The notes: generated by a model from the letters alone, not told the origin. A DNA stretch of 64,000 nt from Campylobacter hominis ATCC BAA-381 (GCF_000017585.1 NC_009714.1:1024663-1088662); one strand, 5' to 3'; positions 8,760-18,606 are shown, numbered from the stretch's first letter. Program-made: numbers and translations.

Positions 8760-9003
8760 GGTTGAAACAAACGATATTTTTAATATTTTGCACAATGCCG
8801 TTGAGTCAAAACAAATGGGCAAAAAAATATCGCAAGCAGCAATGGCAAAAAAACTTGGAGTTTCGATGCGCACATATCAAGACTGGAGGCTTGGCACTAC
8901 GAAACCGCAAGCCGCTCTTGCCGTGTTTAGAATGCTTTGCGAACTTGAGAATGATGATATCTGCTTTGTGCTGAATAAAATCAAAAAACTAATGGGGGAA
9001 TGA
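8758..9003 (+). CDS. XRE-family helix-turn-helix regulator
   Basis: A protein of 81 residues (86 if the ATG at 8743 is used) with a single helix-turn-helix, QAAMAKKLGVSMRTYQDW, near residues 25-42. It resembles phage Cro/CI and controller proteins. The palindrome at 8743-8759 covers both candidate starts; I prefer the ATG at 8758 because the earlier one lies wholly within the palindrome. Neither has a Shine-Dalgarno, so a leaderless message is possible. It reads away from the methyltransferase gene and is followed closely by a 43-codon ORF. I infer local control of the methyltransferase and nuclease genes. Confidence 0.75.
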   Translation: MVETNDIFNILHNAVESKQMGKKISQAAMAKKLGVSMRTYQDWRLGTTKPQAALAVFRMLCELENDDICFVLNKIKKLMGE

Positions 9004-9005
9004 AA

Positions 9006-9137
9006 ATGCAAAATTTAAGTTTGCAAGAAAAGATCGGACTTGAAGCAGTTTTTTCGGCTATTTATACTAAAAAAAGTTCAAAATTTATGGAATTTTATAA
9101 AAGAATTTACAGTTTGTTTTTTAAGCAAAAAGCGTAG
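9006..9137 (+). CDS. small unknown protein, 43 residues
   Basis: An ATG two bases after the XRE stop opens a 43-codon frame (MQNLSLQEKIGLEAVFSAIY at its start, basic C-terminus). GGGGGA-like purines in the end of the XRE gene (ctaatgggggaatga) supply a good ribosome site. Its stop lies inside a strong terminator, which suggests a real two-gene unit with the regulator. I recognise no family; it could be a co-regulator or an uncharacterised component of the adjacent module. Confidence 0.55.
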   Translation: MQNLSLQEKIGLEAVFSAIYTKKSSKFMEFYKRIYSLFFKQKA

Positions 9138-9153
9138 AAACTACGCTTTTTTT
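9127..9153. terminator. bidirectional terminator shared by the 43-residue ORF and metK
   Basis: AAAAAGCGTAG and CTACGCTTTTT form an 11-bp stem with an AAA loop and T tracts on both strands. The stop codons of both convergent genes (TAG at 9135-9137 and the reverse TAG at 9141-9143) lie in the stem. Confidence 0.9.
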
Positions 9154-10349
9154 ACTAAATTTTTGAAAAGCTCCACGCTATCAAGTTTTTCCCACGGATA
9201 GTCTTTTATACCGACTTGTCCGTTCGCTGCTACTTTAGAATATAAAAACGTCTCAGCGCTTGGTTTATCAAGCCCGAATTTTGAAATTATCCATTTTGGT
9301 GTAAGCGCAAAATTTTTCATAACAAAATTTGAAAGCATATCATCATCTATATCAACAACTTGTGTTCCCATCGTATCTACACTGACTGAAATAGGTTTTG
9401 CAACACCTATTGCATAACTTAATTGGACAATACATTTTTTAGCAAGACCTGCCGCTACAATATTTTTAGCTATGTATCTCGCCGCATAAAGACCGGAACG
9501 ATCAACTTTCGTATAATCCTTGCTTGATTGTGCACCGCCGCCTATCGGACTATATCCGCCAAAACTGTCAACTATAAGTTTGCGTCCGGTTACACCGCTA
9601 TCATGCAAGCTTGAGTGATTTACATATCTTCCTGTCGGATTTATATAAATAATGGTTTTTTCTTTATCGTAAAGTTTTTTTGGAAGACCTGCATTATCTA
9701 TAATTTCACCAATCAGCTCGCGAACATTCTCTATACTCATAGTCTCAACACAAGGAGCCGAAACTACAATCGTATGAATTTTTTGCGGTTTACAATTTTC
9801 AAAATTACTTTTACTGCCGTAATCAACTGTAACTTGAGTTTTTATATCAACTCCAAGTTCGTCAGGATGAGCTTTTGCATATTTATAAACTTTATCACAC
9901 AAAACTCTTGCATAAGTAATTGCAGCAGGCATAAAATTTGATGTTTCATTGCTTGCAAAACCGAACATTATACCTTGATCTCCGGCACCTATTTCTCCGT
10001 CATTCTGATCCACACCTTGATTTATATCACCGCTTTGTTGATTTAAAAGCACGTGAACTTCTATATCTTGAGGATGTAAACATTGCTCGCGAGTAAAATT
10101 AGGATTGTCAAAATAGCCGATTTTTTCCAAAGTATTTTTTACCAGGCACTCATATTGTTCAAAATTCAGTGTTTTTTTAGATTTTATTTCGCCGCCTATT
10201 ATTATATGGTTACCTGCAAAAAAAACTTCGCTTGCAATCCTTGCATTTCTATCAAGTGCCAAAGTCGCATCAACTACGCTATCTGCTATAATATCGGCAC
10301 ATTTATCAGGATGCCCTGGACTTACTACTTCAGATGTGAATAAATACAT
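9141..10349 (-). CDS. metK: S-adenosylmethionine synthetase
   Basis: MetK makes S-adenosylmethionine from ATP and methionine in the cytoplasm and is essential. The 402-residue length is normal. Visible blocks are SPGHPDKCADIIAD near the N-terminus, GAGDQGIMFGFA near residue 122, and GGGAQSSKDYTKVDRSG near 266, which hold ATP, magnesium and phosphate. AAAGGCG precedes the ATG. It sits by chance or by history next to the methyltransferase module that would use its product. It is monocistronic, closed by the shared terminator. Confidence 0.97.
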   Translation of the reverse strand: MYLFTSEVVSPGHPDKCADIIADSVVDATLALDRNARIASEVFFAGNHIIIGGEIKSKKTLNFEQYECLVKNTLEKIGYFDNPNFTREQCLHPQDIEVHVLLNQQSGDINQGVDQNDGEIGAGDQGIMFGFASNETSNFMPAAITYARVLCDKVYKYAKAHPDELGVDIKTQVTVDYGSKSNFENCKPQKIHTIVVSAPCVETMSIENVRELIGEIIDNAGLPKKLYDKEKTIIYINPTGRYVNHSSLHDSGVTGRKLIVDSFGGYSPIGGGAQSSKDYTKVDRSGLYAARYIAKNIVAAGLAKKCIVQLSYAIGVAKPISVSVDTMGTQVVDIDDDMLSNFVMKNFALTPKWIISKFGLDKPSAETFLYSKVAANGQVGIKDYPWEKLDSVELFKNLVKKA

Positions 10350-10483
10350 ATTTTCGCCTTTTAATTTAAAATTTAAAATAATAATTCTAGCATTTTAAAT
10401 TTAATTTTTAATGAGTTTTGCTATTTTTATTTTCTATAAAAGTTTTTTTAGATAGAATTAAAAGATTTTCAAAAGGAGAAAAA

Positions 10484-11728
10484 ATGACATATATGCAAAA
10501 ATTAATTGCAAATTATAAGGATAAAAATCTTATCCTGAAAATTTTAGTTGGCATGTTTTTAGGTGCCATTTTAGGTATTTTAACGCAAAAATTCGGCGGT
10601 GGATTTCTAAACGGTTTTGCAGGTTTTGCAGAAATTTTAGGAAATCTTTTTGTTGGTGCGCTTAAAGCAGTTGCTCCTGTGCTTGTTTTTATACTTATTT
10701 TAAGCTCGATAATGACAAAAAAACTCGGCAATGCAACAGGTATAAAATATATCATAACACTTTATATAGTAGGCACATTTTTGGCCGCTTGCGTCGGGGT
10801 TGCATTTTCATTTTTATTTCCTACCACTTTGAGTATAAACGATGTAGTTGCAGCCGATAAAACGGCGCCGGTAAATATTCTGGTCGTTTTAAAAGATCTG
10901 TTTTTCAAAATCGTGGATAATCCTTTGCACGCAATTTCAAGCGGAAATTTTATGGGAATTTTAGCTTGGGCTGTAGGTTTCGGTATAGCTCTTAGATTTT
11001 GTACAAATGGAACAAAAAAAGTTTTTGTAGATCTTAGCGAAGCTACAACAAAAATCGTTCAATTTATAATCCAACTTGCTCCTTTTGGAATTTTCGGTCT
11101 TGTCTGCACAAGCGTTTATAATACAGGTCTTAGTACACTTGCAGGATATTTGCGAATTGTAATTGTTTTAGTTGTAGCGATGGCATTTGTGGCTTTAGTT
11201 ATAAATCCGCTTATAGTTTTTGTAACGCTTCGTAAAAATCCATATCCATTAGTTTTTACATGCTTAAAAGAAAGCGGTTTGACTGCATTTTTTACAAGAA
11301 GCTCAGCTGCAAACATTCCGGTAAATCTAAATTTGTGCCGCAAACTTAAACTTGACGAAGAACTTTATTCAATATCGATTCCGCTAGGAGCTACAATAAA
11401 TATGGCCGGAGCGGCTGTTGTAATTTCAATAATGGCATTAGCAGCAGCAAATACTCTTGGTATTCGTCCTGATTTCGGAACGGCTTTGCTTCTTTGTGTA
11501 ATTTCGGCAATCGGTGCTTGCGGAGCCAGCGGCGTAGCCGGAGGTTCACTTTTACTTATTCCGCTTGCCTGCTCACTGTTTAATATTCAAAATGATGTTG
11601 CTATGCAAGTTGTTGCAATAGGTTTTATAATCGGTGTAATTCAAGATTCGGTTGAAACTGCGATAAATAGCTCAACAGATGTCGTTTTTACAGCTGTAGC
11701 ATCTCATAAAACAAATCCTAAAAATTAA
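10484..11728 (+). CDS. sstT: serine/threonine:sodium symporter
   Basis: A 414-residue member of the dicarboxylate/amino acid:cation symporter family with about eight to nine membrane helices and the two re-entrant loops ([13 protein letters not shown] and the Gly/Ala-rich [16 protein letters not shown] stretch). The start [20 protein letters not shown] and overall length fit SstT, which imports serine and threonine with sodium; serine is a major carbon source for Campylobacter. I start at 10484, right after AAAAGGAG; the frame is open from 10418 but without a ribosome site. It lies between metK (divergent) and pepF. Confidence 0.88.
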
Positions 11729-11746
11729 ATTTATAAACTTTTGCTA

Positions 11747-11781
11747 AAATTGTCCTTTTATTTTATTTAAAAGGACAATTT
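11747..11781 (+). promoter_or_regulatory. perfect 14-bp stem-loop abutting the pepF start codon
   Basis: AAATTGTCCTTTTA (11747-11760) and TAAAAGGACAATTT (11768-11781) are exact reverse complements around TTTTATT. The right arm contains the pepF Shine-Dalgarno (AAAAGGA) and ends at the base before its ATG. It could be an RNA hairpin that hides the ribosome site, a DNA operator, or a terminator of sstT, though no T tract follows. Confidence 0.7.
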
Positions 11782-13482
11782 ATGGCTTGGAAATTAGATA
11801 AATTTTTTGATAATTACAACGAATTCTGCGAAACTTTAAAAAAAGAGAGTCTGGAATTTTCGCAAAATTTCAAAGGTCGTATGAATGAAATTTCAAACGA
11901 TGAATTTTTAAATGCACTTAAAATTTACGAAAACTTAAGCGAAAAAATTTCCAAAATTTTAACTTATGCGGAACTGAAATTTGCAGTCGATACGACAACC
12001 GGCGCGGATTTGGCAAAAGCTGAAATTCTTGCAAATAAAATAAGTGAAAATTTACTATTTTTTGAACTTGAATTTAATGAGCTTGACACACAAAAACAAA
12101 ATGAAATTTTAGAAAACGCAGGAAATTTCAGATATTATTTGGAACTTTTAATTAAACAAAAATCGCACCGACTTACATTCCTGGAAGAAAAAATTCTACT
12201 TAAAACAGCGCCTGTCAGAGAAAACGCTTTTTCTCGCCTTTTTAGCGAAACGCTAAGCTCTTTGAAATTTAAGTTTAAAGGCAAAATTTTAAATGAAGAG
12301 CAAATTCTGGCACTTCTTAGCGATAAAAAACGCAAAAATCGAAAAAAAGCGGCAAAATCTCTAAGTAAGGTTTTACAAAAAAATCAACAAATTTTAAGTT
12401 ATATTTACAATATGATAAAAACAAATCTACAAATCACTTGCGAGCTTAGAAAATACGAAAGTGGCGAAATGATAATGCACGAAAACAATCAAATTTCAAA
12501 ACAATCGGTGGATTCGTTAATAAAAACCACAGAGCGAAATTTCAATCTTGTGGAAAAATTTTACGATAAAAAAAGAGAAATTTTGGGATTTGATAAATTA
12601 TACGATTATGATCGCTATGCGCCTTTAGGAGACGATGAAAAATTTAGTTTTGAAGATACAAAAAATATCGTGCTTGCGGCTTTTGGCGAATTTTCAAAAG
12701 AATTTGAAAAAATTGCAAAAAAGGCTTTTGATGAAAACTGGATTGATGAAAAAATAACTTCAAATCGCCAAAGCGGCGCATTTTCACACTCGGCGGTAAG
12801 TGAAATTCATCCGTTTGTATTTTTAAATTTTACAGGAAAAAGACGTGATGTTTTTACTTTGGCTCACGAATTAGGTCACGCAATTCATCAATATCTGGCT
12901 TATGGCGTCGGATATTTCGGCTCTTTTACGCCGCTTACGACAGCCGAAAGCGCTTCAATATTTTGCGAAATGCTTGTGTTTGATTATTTCAAAAACCGCG
13001 CAAACAAAGCGAAAAAACAGGCGATATTGGCAAATAAAATAGAAGATATTTTCGCTACTTTATATCGTCAGATAAACTTTACTACATTTGAGCGTGAATT
13101 TCACGCTCAAAAAGGCGAAGTAAGTGCGGAAAAAATAGATGAAATTTGGATGAAACATTCCAAAAAAATGTTCGGTAAAAGCCTGAAACTAAGAAATGAT
13201 TATAAACTTTGGTGGAGTTATATTCCGCATTTTATTCATAGCCCTTTTTATTGCTATTCTTACGCTTACGCGCAACTTTTTGTTTTGGCGATTTTCGGAC
13301 TTTATAAAAGTAAAAAATGCGAGAATTTTACACAAAAATATATAAAATTTCTAAGTCTTGGTGGAAGCGAATCGCCAAAAGATATGATTAAAATTTTTGA
13401 TCTTGATATAGAAGATGAAAATTTTTGGAATATCGGAATAAATGAAATTTCAAAACTTGTAGGCGAGTTTTTAAATGATTAA
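11782..13482 (+). CDS. pepF: M3-family oligoendopeptidase F
   Basis: A cytoplasmic zinc metallopeptidase that cuts oligopeptides. The active-site HELGH is at residues 362-366 within LAHELGHAIHQ, followed by the downstream Glu block TTAESASIFCEML near residue 393, and the FTTFEREFHA block near 437. The 566-residue length is usual for PepF. Its translation start is enclosed by a perfect hairpin. The stop overlaps the start of the next gene by 8 bases, so both are probably one transcription unit, although their functions differ. Confidence 0.92.
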   Translation: MAWKLDKFFDNYNEFCETLKKESLEFSQNFKGRMNEISNDEFLNALKIYENLSEKISKILTYAELKFAVDTTTGADLAKAEILANKISENLLFFELEFNELDTQKQNEILENAGNFRYYLELLIKQKSHRLTFLEEKILLKTAPVRENAFSRLFSETLSSLKFKFKGKILNEEQILALLSDKKRKNRKKAAKSLSKVLQKNQQILSYIYNMIKTNLQITCELRKYESGEMIMHENNQISKQSVDSLIKTTERNFNLVEKFYDKKREILGFDKLYDYDRYAPLGDDEKFSFEDTKNIVLAAFGEFSKEFEKIAKKAFDENWIDEKITSNRQSGAFSHSAVSEIHPFVFLNFTGKRRDVFTLAHELGHAIHQYLAYGVGYFGSFTPLTTAESASIFCEMLVFDYFKNRANKAKKQAILANKIEDIFATLYRQINFTTFEREFHAQKGEVSAEKIDEIWMKHSKKMFGKSLKLRNDYKLWWSYIPHFIHSPFYCYSYAYAQLFVLAIFGLYKSKKCENFTQKYIKFLSLGGSESPKDMIKIFDLDIEDENFWNIGINEISKLVGEFLND

Positions 13483-15256
13483 AAGTAAAAATTTATTTTT
13501 AATCGCACTTTTTATTATTACAGCCTTCATAAGCACTAGCGAAAGTTTAACAAAACTTTGCTTCGGACTTGCATTATTTATCTATGCTATGAGCGTTTTG
13601 GAACAAAGTTTTTCGCTGATGGCAGGCGGAATTTTAGAAAATTTCTTAAAAAAAGCTACTAAAAAAGATTATAAAAGCTTTTTATTCGGCTTTATAAGTA
13701 CTACTGTTATGCAATCAAGCGGGCTTGTAAGCGTGCTTGCCATCTCATTTTTAAGCGCCGGTCTAATCAGTTTGATGGCAGGAATTTGTATAATTTACGG
13801 CACAAACTTAGCTTCAGCCACAAGTGCCTGGATTGTAGGTTTAATCGGTTTAAAAATGGATATTGCGCATTTCAGTATGCCGATTTTCATATTCGGCGCG
13901 GTTTTAGCGCTATTTAAAGATGAAAAAACAAAAGGTGCAGGATTATTTATAGCAGGAGTTGCACTTTTTTTCTTGGCAATCGCTTATATGAAAGACGGAT
14001 TTTTAAATTTTAAAAGCACGATTGAGCTAAGTAAATACGCACTTTCAGGCGTTCTTGGCATAATAGTTTATGCTTTGATAGGAGTTTTTATAACGGCGCT
14101 CTTGCAAAGCTCGCACGCAAGTATCACTCTAGCTCTGACAGCTCTTGCAAGTTCTCAAATAACATATGAAAACGCCGTATCAATCACAATAGGAGCAAAT
14201 CTTGGAAGCACTATTACAGCTATAATCGGCTCTCTTAAAGTAAATAACGAAGCAAAAAAATTAACGATAACTCATATAATTTTTAATCTTACCACAGCAA
14301 TTTTAACTATACTGCTTTTTAACGTTTTCTTAAAAGCAGTTGATATAAGTGCCGATCTGTTTGGAATCTCTCAAGACGACAATATATTAAAATTAGCGAT
14401 TTTTCAAAGTTACTTCAATATTTTCGGTGTTTTGCTTTTTTATCCTACAAGACGTTTTATGAAAATTTTTCTCGACAGATCATTTACGAAATTAAATAAA
14501 AAAGTTAAAAAAACGCAAAAAATTTATACCGCAATTTATCTGAACGATGAAGCGCTTAAATTCAGTAAATCGGCAAAAGAAGTTTTGATTAAGGAGCATA
14601 TTCATCTTTTTAACAATGTCATATCTATAATAACAAAAAGCATAAGTATCTCGTCAAAAGATATAACAGGCGAACTTAGCGATGAAGAAGTTATAGCAAA
14701 AAGAGATAAACCTATGCAAATAGACTTTGATGAGCTTTACAATGAAAGATTTAAAAATCTTTACAGCCAGATAATAGACTTTTCAATCAAAGCAAGCGCC
14801 ATTGATAAAGGTGAAGAAAACAAATTTTTTATGGATATTCGTCGTTCAGCTCTTATTTTTGCCGAAATTTTAAAAGATATGAGAAACGCACAACCTAATT
14901 TTTGCAGATATATGCTTTCTCAAAATGAGTTTATAAAAAAAGAATATAACTTTCTGCGCCTGAATTTGCTAAAATCAATCAGAATAATCAAACAAATTCC
15001 TGAATCTGAAAATTTTGAAACAATGCAAAAACTCTTAACGGAATTAAAACTCATAATGCAAAATTACAACATCATCGAATGGCGCGATATAGATACTTTG
15101 CTTTACGAAAGTAAAATTTCAAGCTCAATGGCGACATCTTTGATGAACGATACTTTTCTGGTTCACAGCATTGTCAAAAATTTTATCCAAATCGTAAAGA
15201 TTGCATTTGCGCACTATCAGGAACGCGAAAATAAAACAAAAAATTTAAAAGCTTAA
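13475..15256 (+). CDS. Na/Pi-cotransporter family protein with PhoU-like tail
   Basis: A 593-residue protein with two repeated membrane halves, each carrying a QSS signature (TTVMQSSGLVSV near residue 78 and LLQSSHASITLAL near 211), as in NptA/YjbB sodium-phosphate cotransporters. Residues from about 350 onward are soluble, helical and PhoU-like. It moves phosphate across the inner membrane, probably in response to phosphate state through the PhoU region. Its start overlaps pepF by 8 bases. The window also holds a Pit-type phosphate transporter at 38.4-39.9 kb. Confidence 0.88.
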   Translation: MIKSKNLFLIALFIITAFISTSESLTKLCFGLALFIYAMSVLEQSFSLMAGGILENFLKKATKKDYKSFLFGFISTTVMQSSGLVSVLAISFLSAGLISLMAGICIIYGTNLASATSAWIVGLIGLKMDIAHFSMPIFIFGAVLALFKDEKTKGAGLFIAGVALFFLAIAYMKDGFLNFKSTIELSKYALSGVLGIIVYALIGVFITALLQSSHASITLALTALASSQITYENAVSITIGANLGSTITAIIGSLKVNNEAKKLTITHIIFNLTTAILTILLFNVFLKAVDISADLFGISQDDNILKLAIFQSYFNIFGVLLFYPTRRFMKIFLDRSFTKLNKKVKKTQKIYTAIYLNDEALKFSKSAKEVLIKEHIHLFNNVISIITKSISISSKDITGELSDEEVIAKRDKPMQIDFDELYNERFKNLYSQIIDFSIKASAIDKGEENKFFMDIRRSALIFAEILKDMRNAQPNFCRYMLSQNEFIKKEYNFLRLNLLKSIRIIKQIPESENFETMQKLLTELKLIMQNYNIIEWRDIDTLLYESKISSSMATSLMNDTFLVHSIVKNFIQIVKIAFAHYQERENKTKNLKA

Positions 15257-15267
15257 GGAGAAAAAAA

Positions 15268-15672
15268 ATGAATGAAATTTTGGAAAATGCAAAATTTTCG
15301 GAAATAATGTGCGAAAATATTAAAAATTGTATAAATTTTTTACTTGATGAAAATCAGGGATTTAAAATTTTAGCAAGATTTAAATTTGTCGAGTTTGATC
15401 CGCCTTTGCCGAAAGAATTCACTGAAAATTTCGAAAATTTTATTTTATTCGAACTTGCAAATTATACATTTGAAACCGCACAAATTGTAGGCGATAATTT
15501 GACATTTGACGCGGCTTTCGGAGAAGAAAATTTTGAAAGTGAAGTTAAAATTCCGCTTTTTTCAGTAGTTCAAATTTTAGTTGATGAAGATGTGATTTTA
15601 ATAAATCCGGCTAAAACAAAAAGGCTGAATAACAAACAGGTGATGGAAATGTTTAAAAAATCATTAACCTGA
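15268..15672 (+). CDS. conserved hypothetical protein, 134 residues
   Basis: A small acidic soluble protein with no signal peptide, cysteine cluster or membrane helix; the sequence is rich in Phe, Glu and Asn. TAAGGAG stands just before the ATG, so it is translated well, and it follows the phosphate transporter by 11 bases. I do not recognise a domain. The place between a transporter and uvrD suggests a lineage-specific protein without telling its job. Confidence 0.75.
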   Translation: MNEILENAKFSEIMCENIKNCINFLLDENQGFKILARFKFVEFDPPLPKEFTENFENFILFELANYTFETAQIVGDNLTFDAAFGEENFESEVKIPLFSVVQILVDEDVILINPAKTKRLNNKQVMEMFKKSLT

Positions 15673-15730
15673 ATTTCAATAAATTTTTGATAATATAAAA
15701 GAAAATTTATCACACAAAAGAACAACATAA

Positions 15731-17791
15731 ATGGACATTTTAAAAGATTTAAACGAAAATCAGAAACTTGCCGCTACTCATATTGACGGTCCGATGCTTA
15801 TTTTAGCAGGAGCCGGAAGCGGCAAAACAAAAACGATAACTTCGAGGCTTGCATATCTGCTATCAAATGGCGTAGATCCGGCTTCAACTTTAACTTTAAC
15901 TTTTACAAATAAAGCGGCAAGCGAAATGAGATTAAGAGCATATTCACTTATAGGAGATTTAAAACTTCCGCTTTCGCCGCTTCTTTGCACATTTCACAAA
16001 TTCGGACTTTTGTTTTTAAAATTTTACATAAATAAACTCAATAGAAAAAATAATTTTATAATTATCGACACGGACGATAAAAAAAAGATATTGAAAAGCT
16101 TTGATAGCGATATTCCGACAGCACTTATAGCAAGTGAAATTTCAAAATATAAAAACGCGCTTTTAAAACCCGATAAAATTTTGCAAAATATCTCAATTAT
16201 TGGCGATGAAGTCGCAAACCGCGCAAGAGATTTTTATCAAAAAATTTCACTTATTTATAAAAAATACTGTGATTATGAAGTTGAAAACAATCTTGTGGAT
16301 TTTGATGATCTGCTGGTTTTAAGCTATGAAATTTTAGATAATTTCGACGAAATAGCAAACGAAACCTCATCAAGATTTAATTTCATCACGGTTGACGAAT
16401 ATCAGGATACAAATGAAATTCAGTTTAAACTTTTGAAAAAACTTTGCAAATTGCACGAAAATTTAGTCGTAGTAGGAGACGACGATCAAAGTATTTACGG
16501 TTGGAGAGGTGCAAGAATAGAAAATATTTTAAATTTTAAAGATGAGTTTAAAAATGTAAAACTTATAAAACTTGAAGAAAATTACCGCTCTACACCTGAA
16601 ATTTTAAAAGCCGCAAACGAACTTATAGGACACAATAGAAATCGTCTTGGAAAAAATTTGAAAAGCACCGTAAAACCTGGTGAAAGTATCACCATAATGG
16701 AATCAAACGATGAAATTTATGAAGCTAATAAAATAGCCGATAAAATTAAAACATTATTACAAAGCGGAATAAAGGCTGAAAACATCGCTGTTTTATACCG
16801 CATAAACGCGCTAAGCAGAAGCATCGAAGAAGGGCTTAACAGAGCAAACATACCATATAAAATGGTCGGCGGAATGAAATTTTACGAAAGAGCCGAAATA
16901 AAAGACATTATCGCATATTTGAGACTGCTTATCACTCAAGATGACGATTTTTCTCTTAGAAGAATCATAAATCGCCCGAAACGCGGCATAGGCAAGGTTT
17001 CACTTGCAAATCTTGAAAGCTTCGCATATAAAAATCGCTTAAGTCTATTTGATTCAATCGGCAAAATTTCAACCAATATTGCTACAAAAAAAGTTTGCGA
17101 AGCACTTGAAGAGCTTTATAATGGAATTTTAAAACTTTCAAATATGAATACAACGGAAAAACTTGAAAATTTGGAAAAAACTTTTAAAATCAAAGAGTAT
17201 TATGCGGCACTTCCGGATGGCGCAGATAAAGTCGCGAATATAGATGAATTTTACGCTACATTAAAAGACAATGCAAAAAACGATCCTGAGTTTGATTTAA
17301 ATGAATTTTTAAACGAAATTACGCTGCTTAGCGAAGCTGACGCAATCACAAACGAAGCGATTTCCGTGATGAGTATCCACGCAAGTAAAGGGCTTGAGTT
17401 TGATCATCTTTTTGTAATCGGACTTGAAGAGGGATTTTTTCCGCTTTTAGGAGACAGCTGCGATATCGAAGAAGAGCGTAGACTTGCATATGTGGCTATT
17501 ACTCGCGCCAAAAGATCCTTGGCTTTAAGTTATGTTGAAAGCAGATTTTTTAGAGGAAAAAGAGAAAAACTGGAAAAAAGCAGATTTTTAAGTGAAGCCG
17601 GACTTTGCGGCGGTTCGCTTGTTTTGGAAGAAAAAGGCGAGTTTAAAAAAGGCGATTTAGTAAAACACAAACTCTTTGGAATCGGCAGAATAATCGCAAC
17701 TGCAAAGGTGCGAAACGAACAAAAACTTACTATAAATTTCGGCGGAATCAAACGCGACATACTTTCAAGCTTCGTAGAAAGAGTCATATGA
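15731..17791 (+). CDS. uvrD: UvrD/Rep/PcrA-family ATP-dependent DNA helicase
   Basis: A 686-residue superfamily 1A helicase that unwinds DNA 3'-5' in repair and replication restart. Motifs in order: I LAGAGSGKTKT (about residue 26), II VDEYQDTNE, III GDDDQSIYGWRGA, IV ENYRSTPEIL, V MSIHASKGLEFDHLFV, and VI EEERRLAYVAITRAK. The C-terminal end has a short KKGDLVKHKLFGIGRI (Tudor-like) tail typical of PcrA/UvrD. It opens a run of overlapping genes to ftsI; its stop overlaps the truB start by 4 bases (ATGA). Confidence 0.95.
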   Translation: MDILKDLNENQKLAATHIDGPMLILAGAGSGKTKTITSRLAYLLSNGVDPASTLTLTFTNKAASEMRLRAYSLIGDLKLPLSPLLCTFHKFGLLFLKFYINKLNRKNNFIIIDTDDKKKILKSFDSDIPTALIASEISKYKNALLKPDKILQNISIIGDEVANRARDFYQKISLIYKKYCDYEVENNLVDFDDLLVLSYEILDNFDEIANETSSRFNFITVDEYQDTNEIQFKLLKKLCKLHENLVVVGDDDQSIYGWRGARIENILNFKDEFKNVKLIKLEENYRSTPEILKAANELIGHNRNRLGKNLKSTVKPGESITIMESNDEIYEANKIADKIKTLLQSGIKAENIAVLYRINALSRSIEEGLNRANIPYKMVGGMKFYERAEIKDIIAYLRLLITQDDDFSLRRIINRPKRGIGKVSLANLESFAYKNRLSLFDSIGKISTNIATKKVCEALEELYNGILKLSNMNTTEKLENLEKTFKIKEYYAALPDGADKVANIDEFYATLKDNAKNDPEFDLNEFLNEITLLSEADAITNEAISVMSIHASKGLEFDHLFVIGLEEGFFPLLGDSCDIEEERRLAYVAITRAKRSLALSYVESRFFRGKREKLEKSRFLSEAGLCGGSLVLEEKGEFKKGDLVKHKLFGIGRIIATAKVRNEQKLTINFGGIKRDILSSFVERVI

Positions 17792-18606
17792 ACAGACTTT
17801 TTGTCGCAAATAAGCCGACAGGCATAAGTTCAAATCATTTTCTAAACACTTTAAAACGTAAATACGGCGTAAAAAAAGCTGGTTTTTCAGGCACTCTTGA
17901 TCCGTTTGCAAGTGGAAATTTGCTTATAGCTTTTGGAAACTACACGCATTTTTTTCGTTTTTTTGATTTGGAACCTAAAATTTATGAAGCTACTATTTGG
18001 CTTGGAGCGAAAAGCGAAAGTTTGGATAATCAAAATATTGATAAAATAGATATTCTAAAGCCTTTTGACAAAAATTTATTAGAAGATGTGAGAGCTGAAA
18101 TTTTAGGCGAAGTAAAATACAATCCGCCAAAATTTTCAGCCAAAAAAATAAACGGTATGAGAGCTTATAAACTAGCCAGAAAAGGTGAAGATTTTGATGT
18201 TCCGACTCAAAATATGCAAATTTTTAAAAGTGAAATTTTAAATTATTCTCACCCGTTTTTAAATATTAAAATTTGGGTTTCAAAAGGCGCTTACGCAAGA
18301 AGTTATGCGCAAATTTTTGCCGAAAAGCTTGGTGTGAATGCTACACTTTCCGCTTTAAAAAGGGTAAAAGAAGGAAGTTTTTGTTATGAAGACGAAAAAG
18401 CCCTAAATCCTTTGGAATTCCTGACGTTAAAAGAAAACTTTTATATTGGCGATGAGAGCGATATCGAGCTTGGCAAAATTTTAAACGCACAAAATTTTAA
18501 AAACTCAAATGACGGAAAATATATCGTAAAAACCGCAAATTTTTACTCTATAATTGAAATTTCAAACGGCGAAGTAAAATATCTGCTGAATAGGATTGAG
18601 ATATGA
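17788..18606 (+). CDS. truB: tRNA pseudouridine-55 synthase
   Basis: TruB isomerises uridine 55 in the T-loop of tRNA. The catalytic aspartate is D38 in KAGFSGTLDPFASGNLL, followed by the KFSAKKINGMRAYKLAR block near residue 115. The 272-residue length fits the compact epsilonproteobacterial form. The ATG overlaps the uvrD stop, and the TGA overlaps the ispE ATG (ATGA). In Campylobacter jejuni csrA lies between truB and ispE; here there is no room for it. Confidence 0.95.
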   Translation: MNRLFVANKPTGISSNHFLNTLKRKYGVKKAGFSGTLDPFASGNLLIAFGNYTHFFRFFDLEPKIYEATIWLGAKSESLDNQNIDKIDILKPFDKNLLEDVRAEILGEVKYNPPKFSAKKINGMRAYKLARKGEDFDVPTQNMQIFKSEILNYSHPFLNIKIWVSKGAYARSYAQIFAEKLGVNATLSALKRVKEGSFCYEDEKALNPLEFLTLKENFYIGDESDIELGKILNAQNFKNSNDGKYIVKTANFYSIIEISNGEVKYLLNRIEI

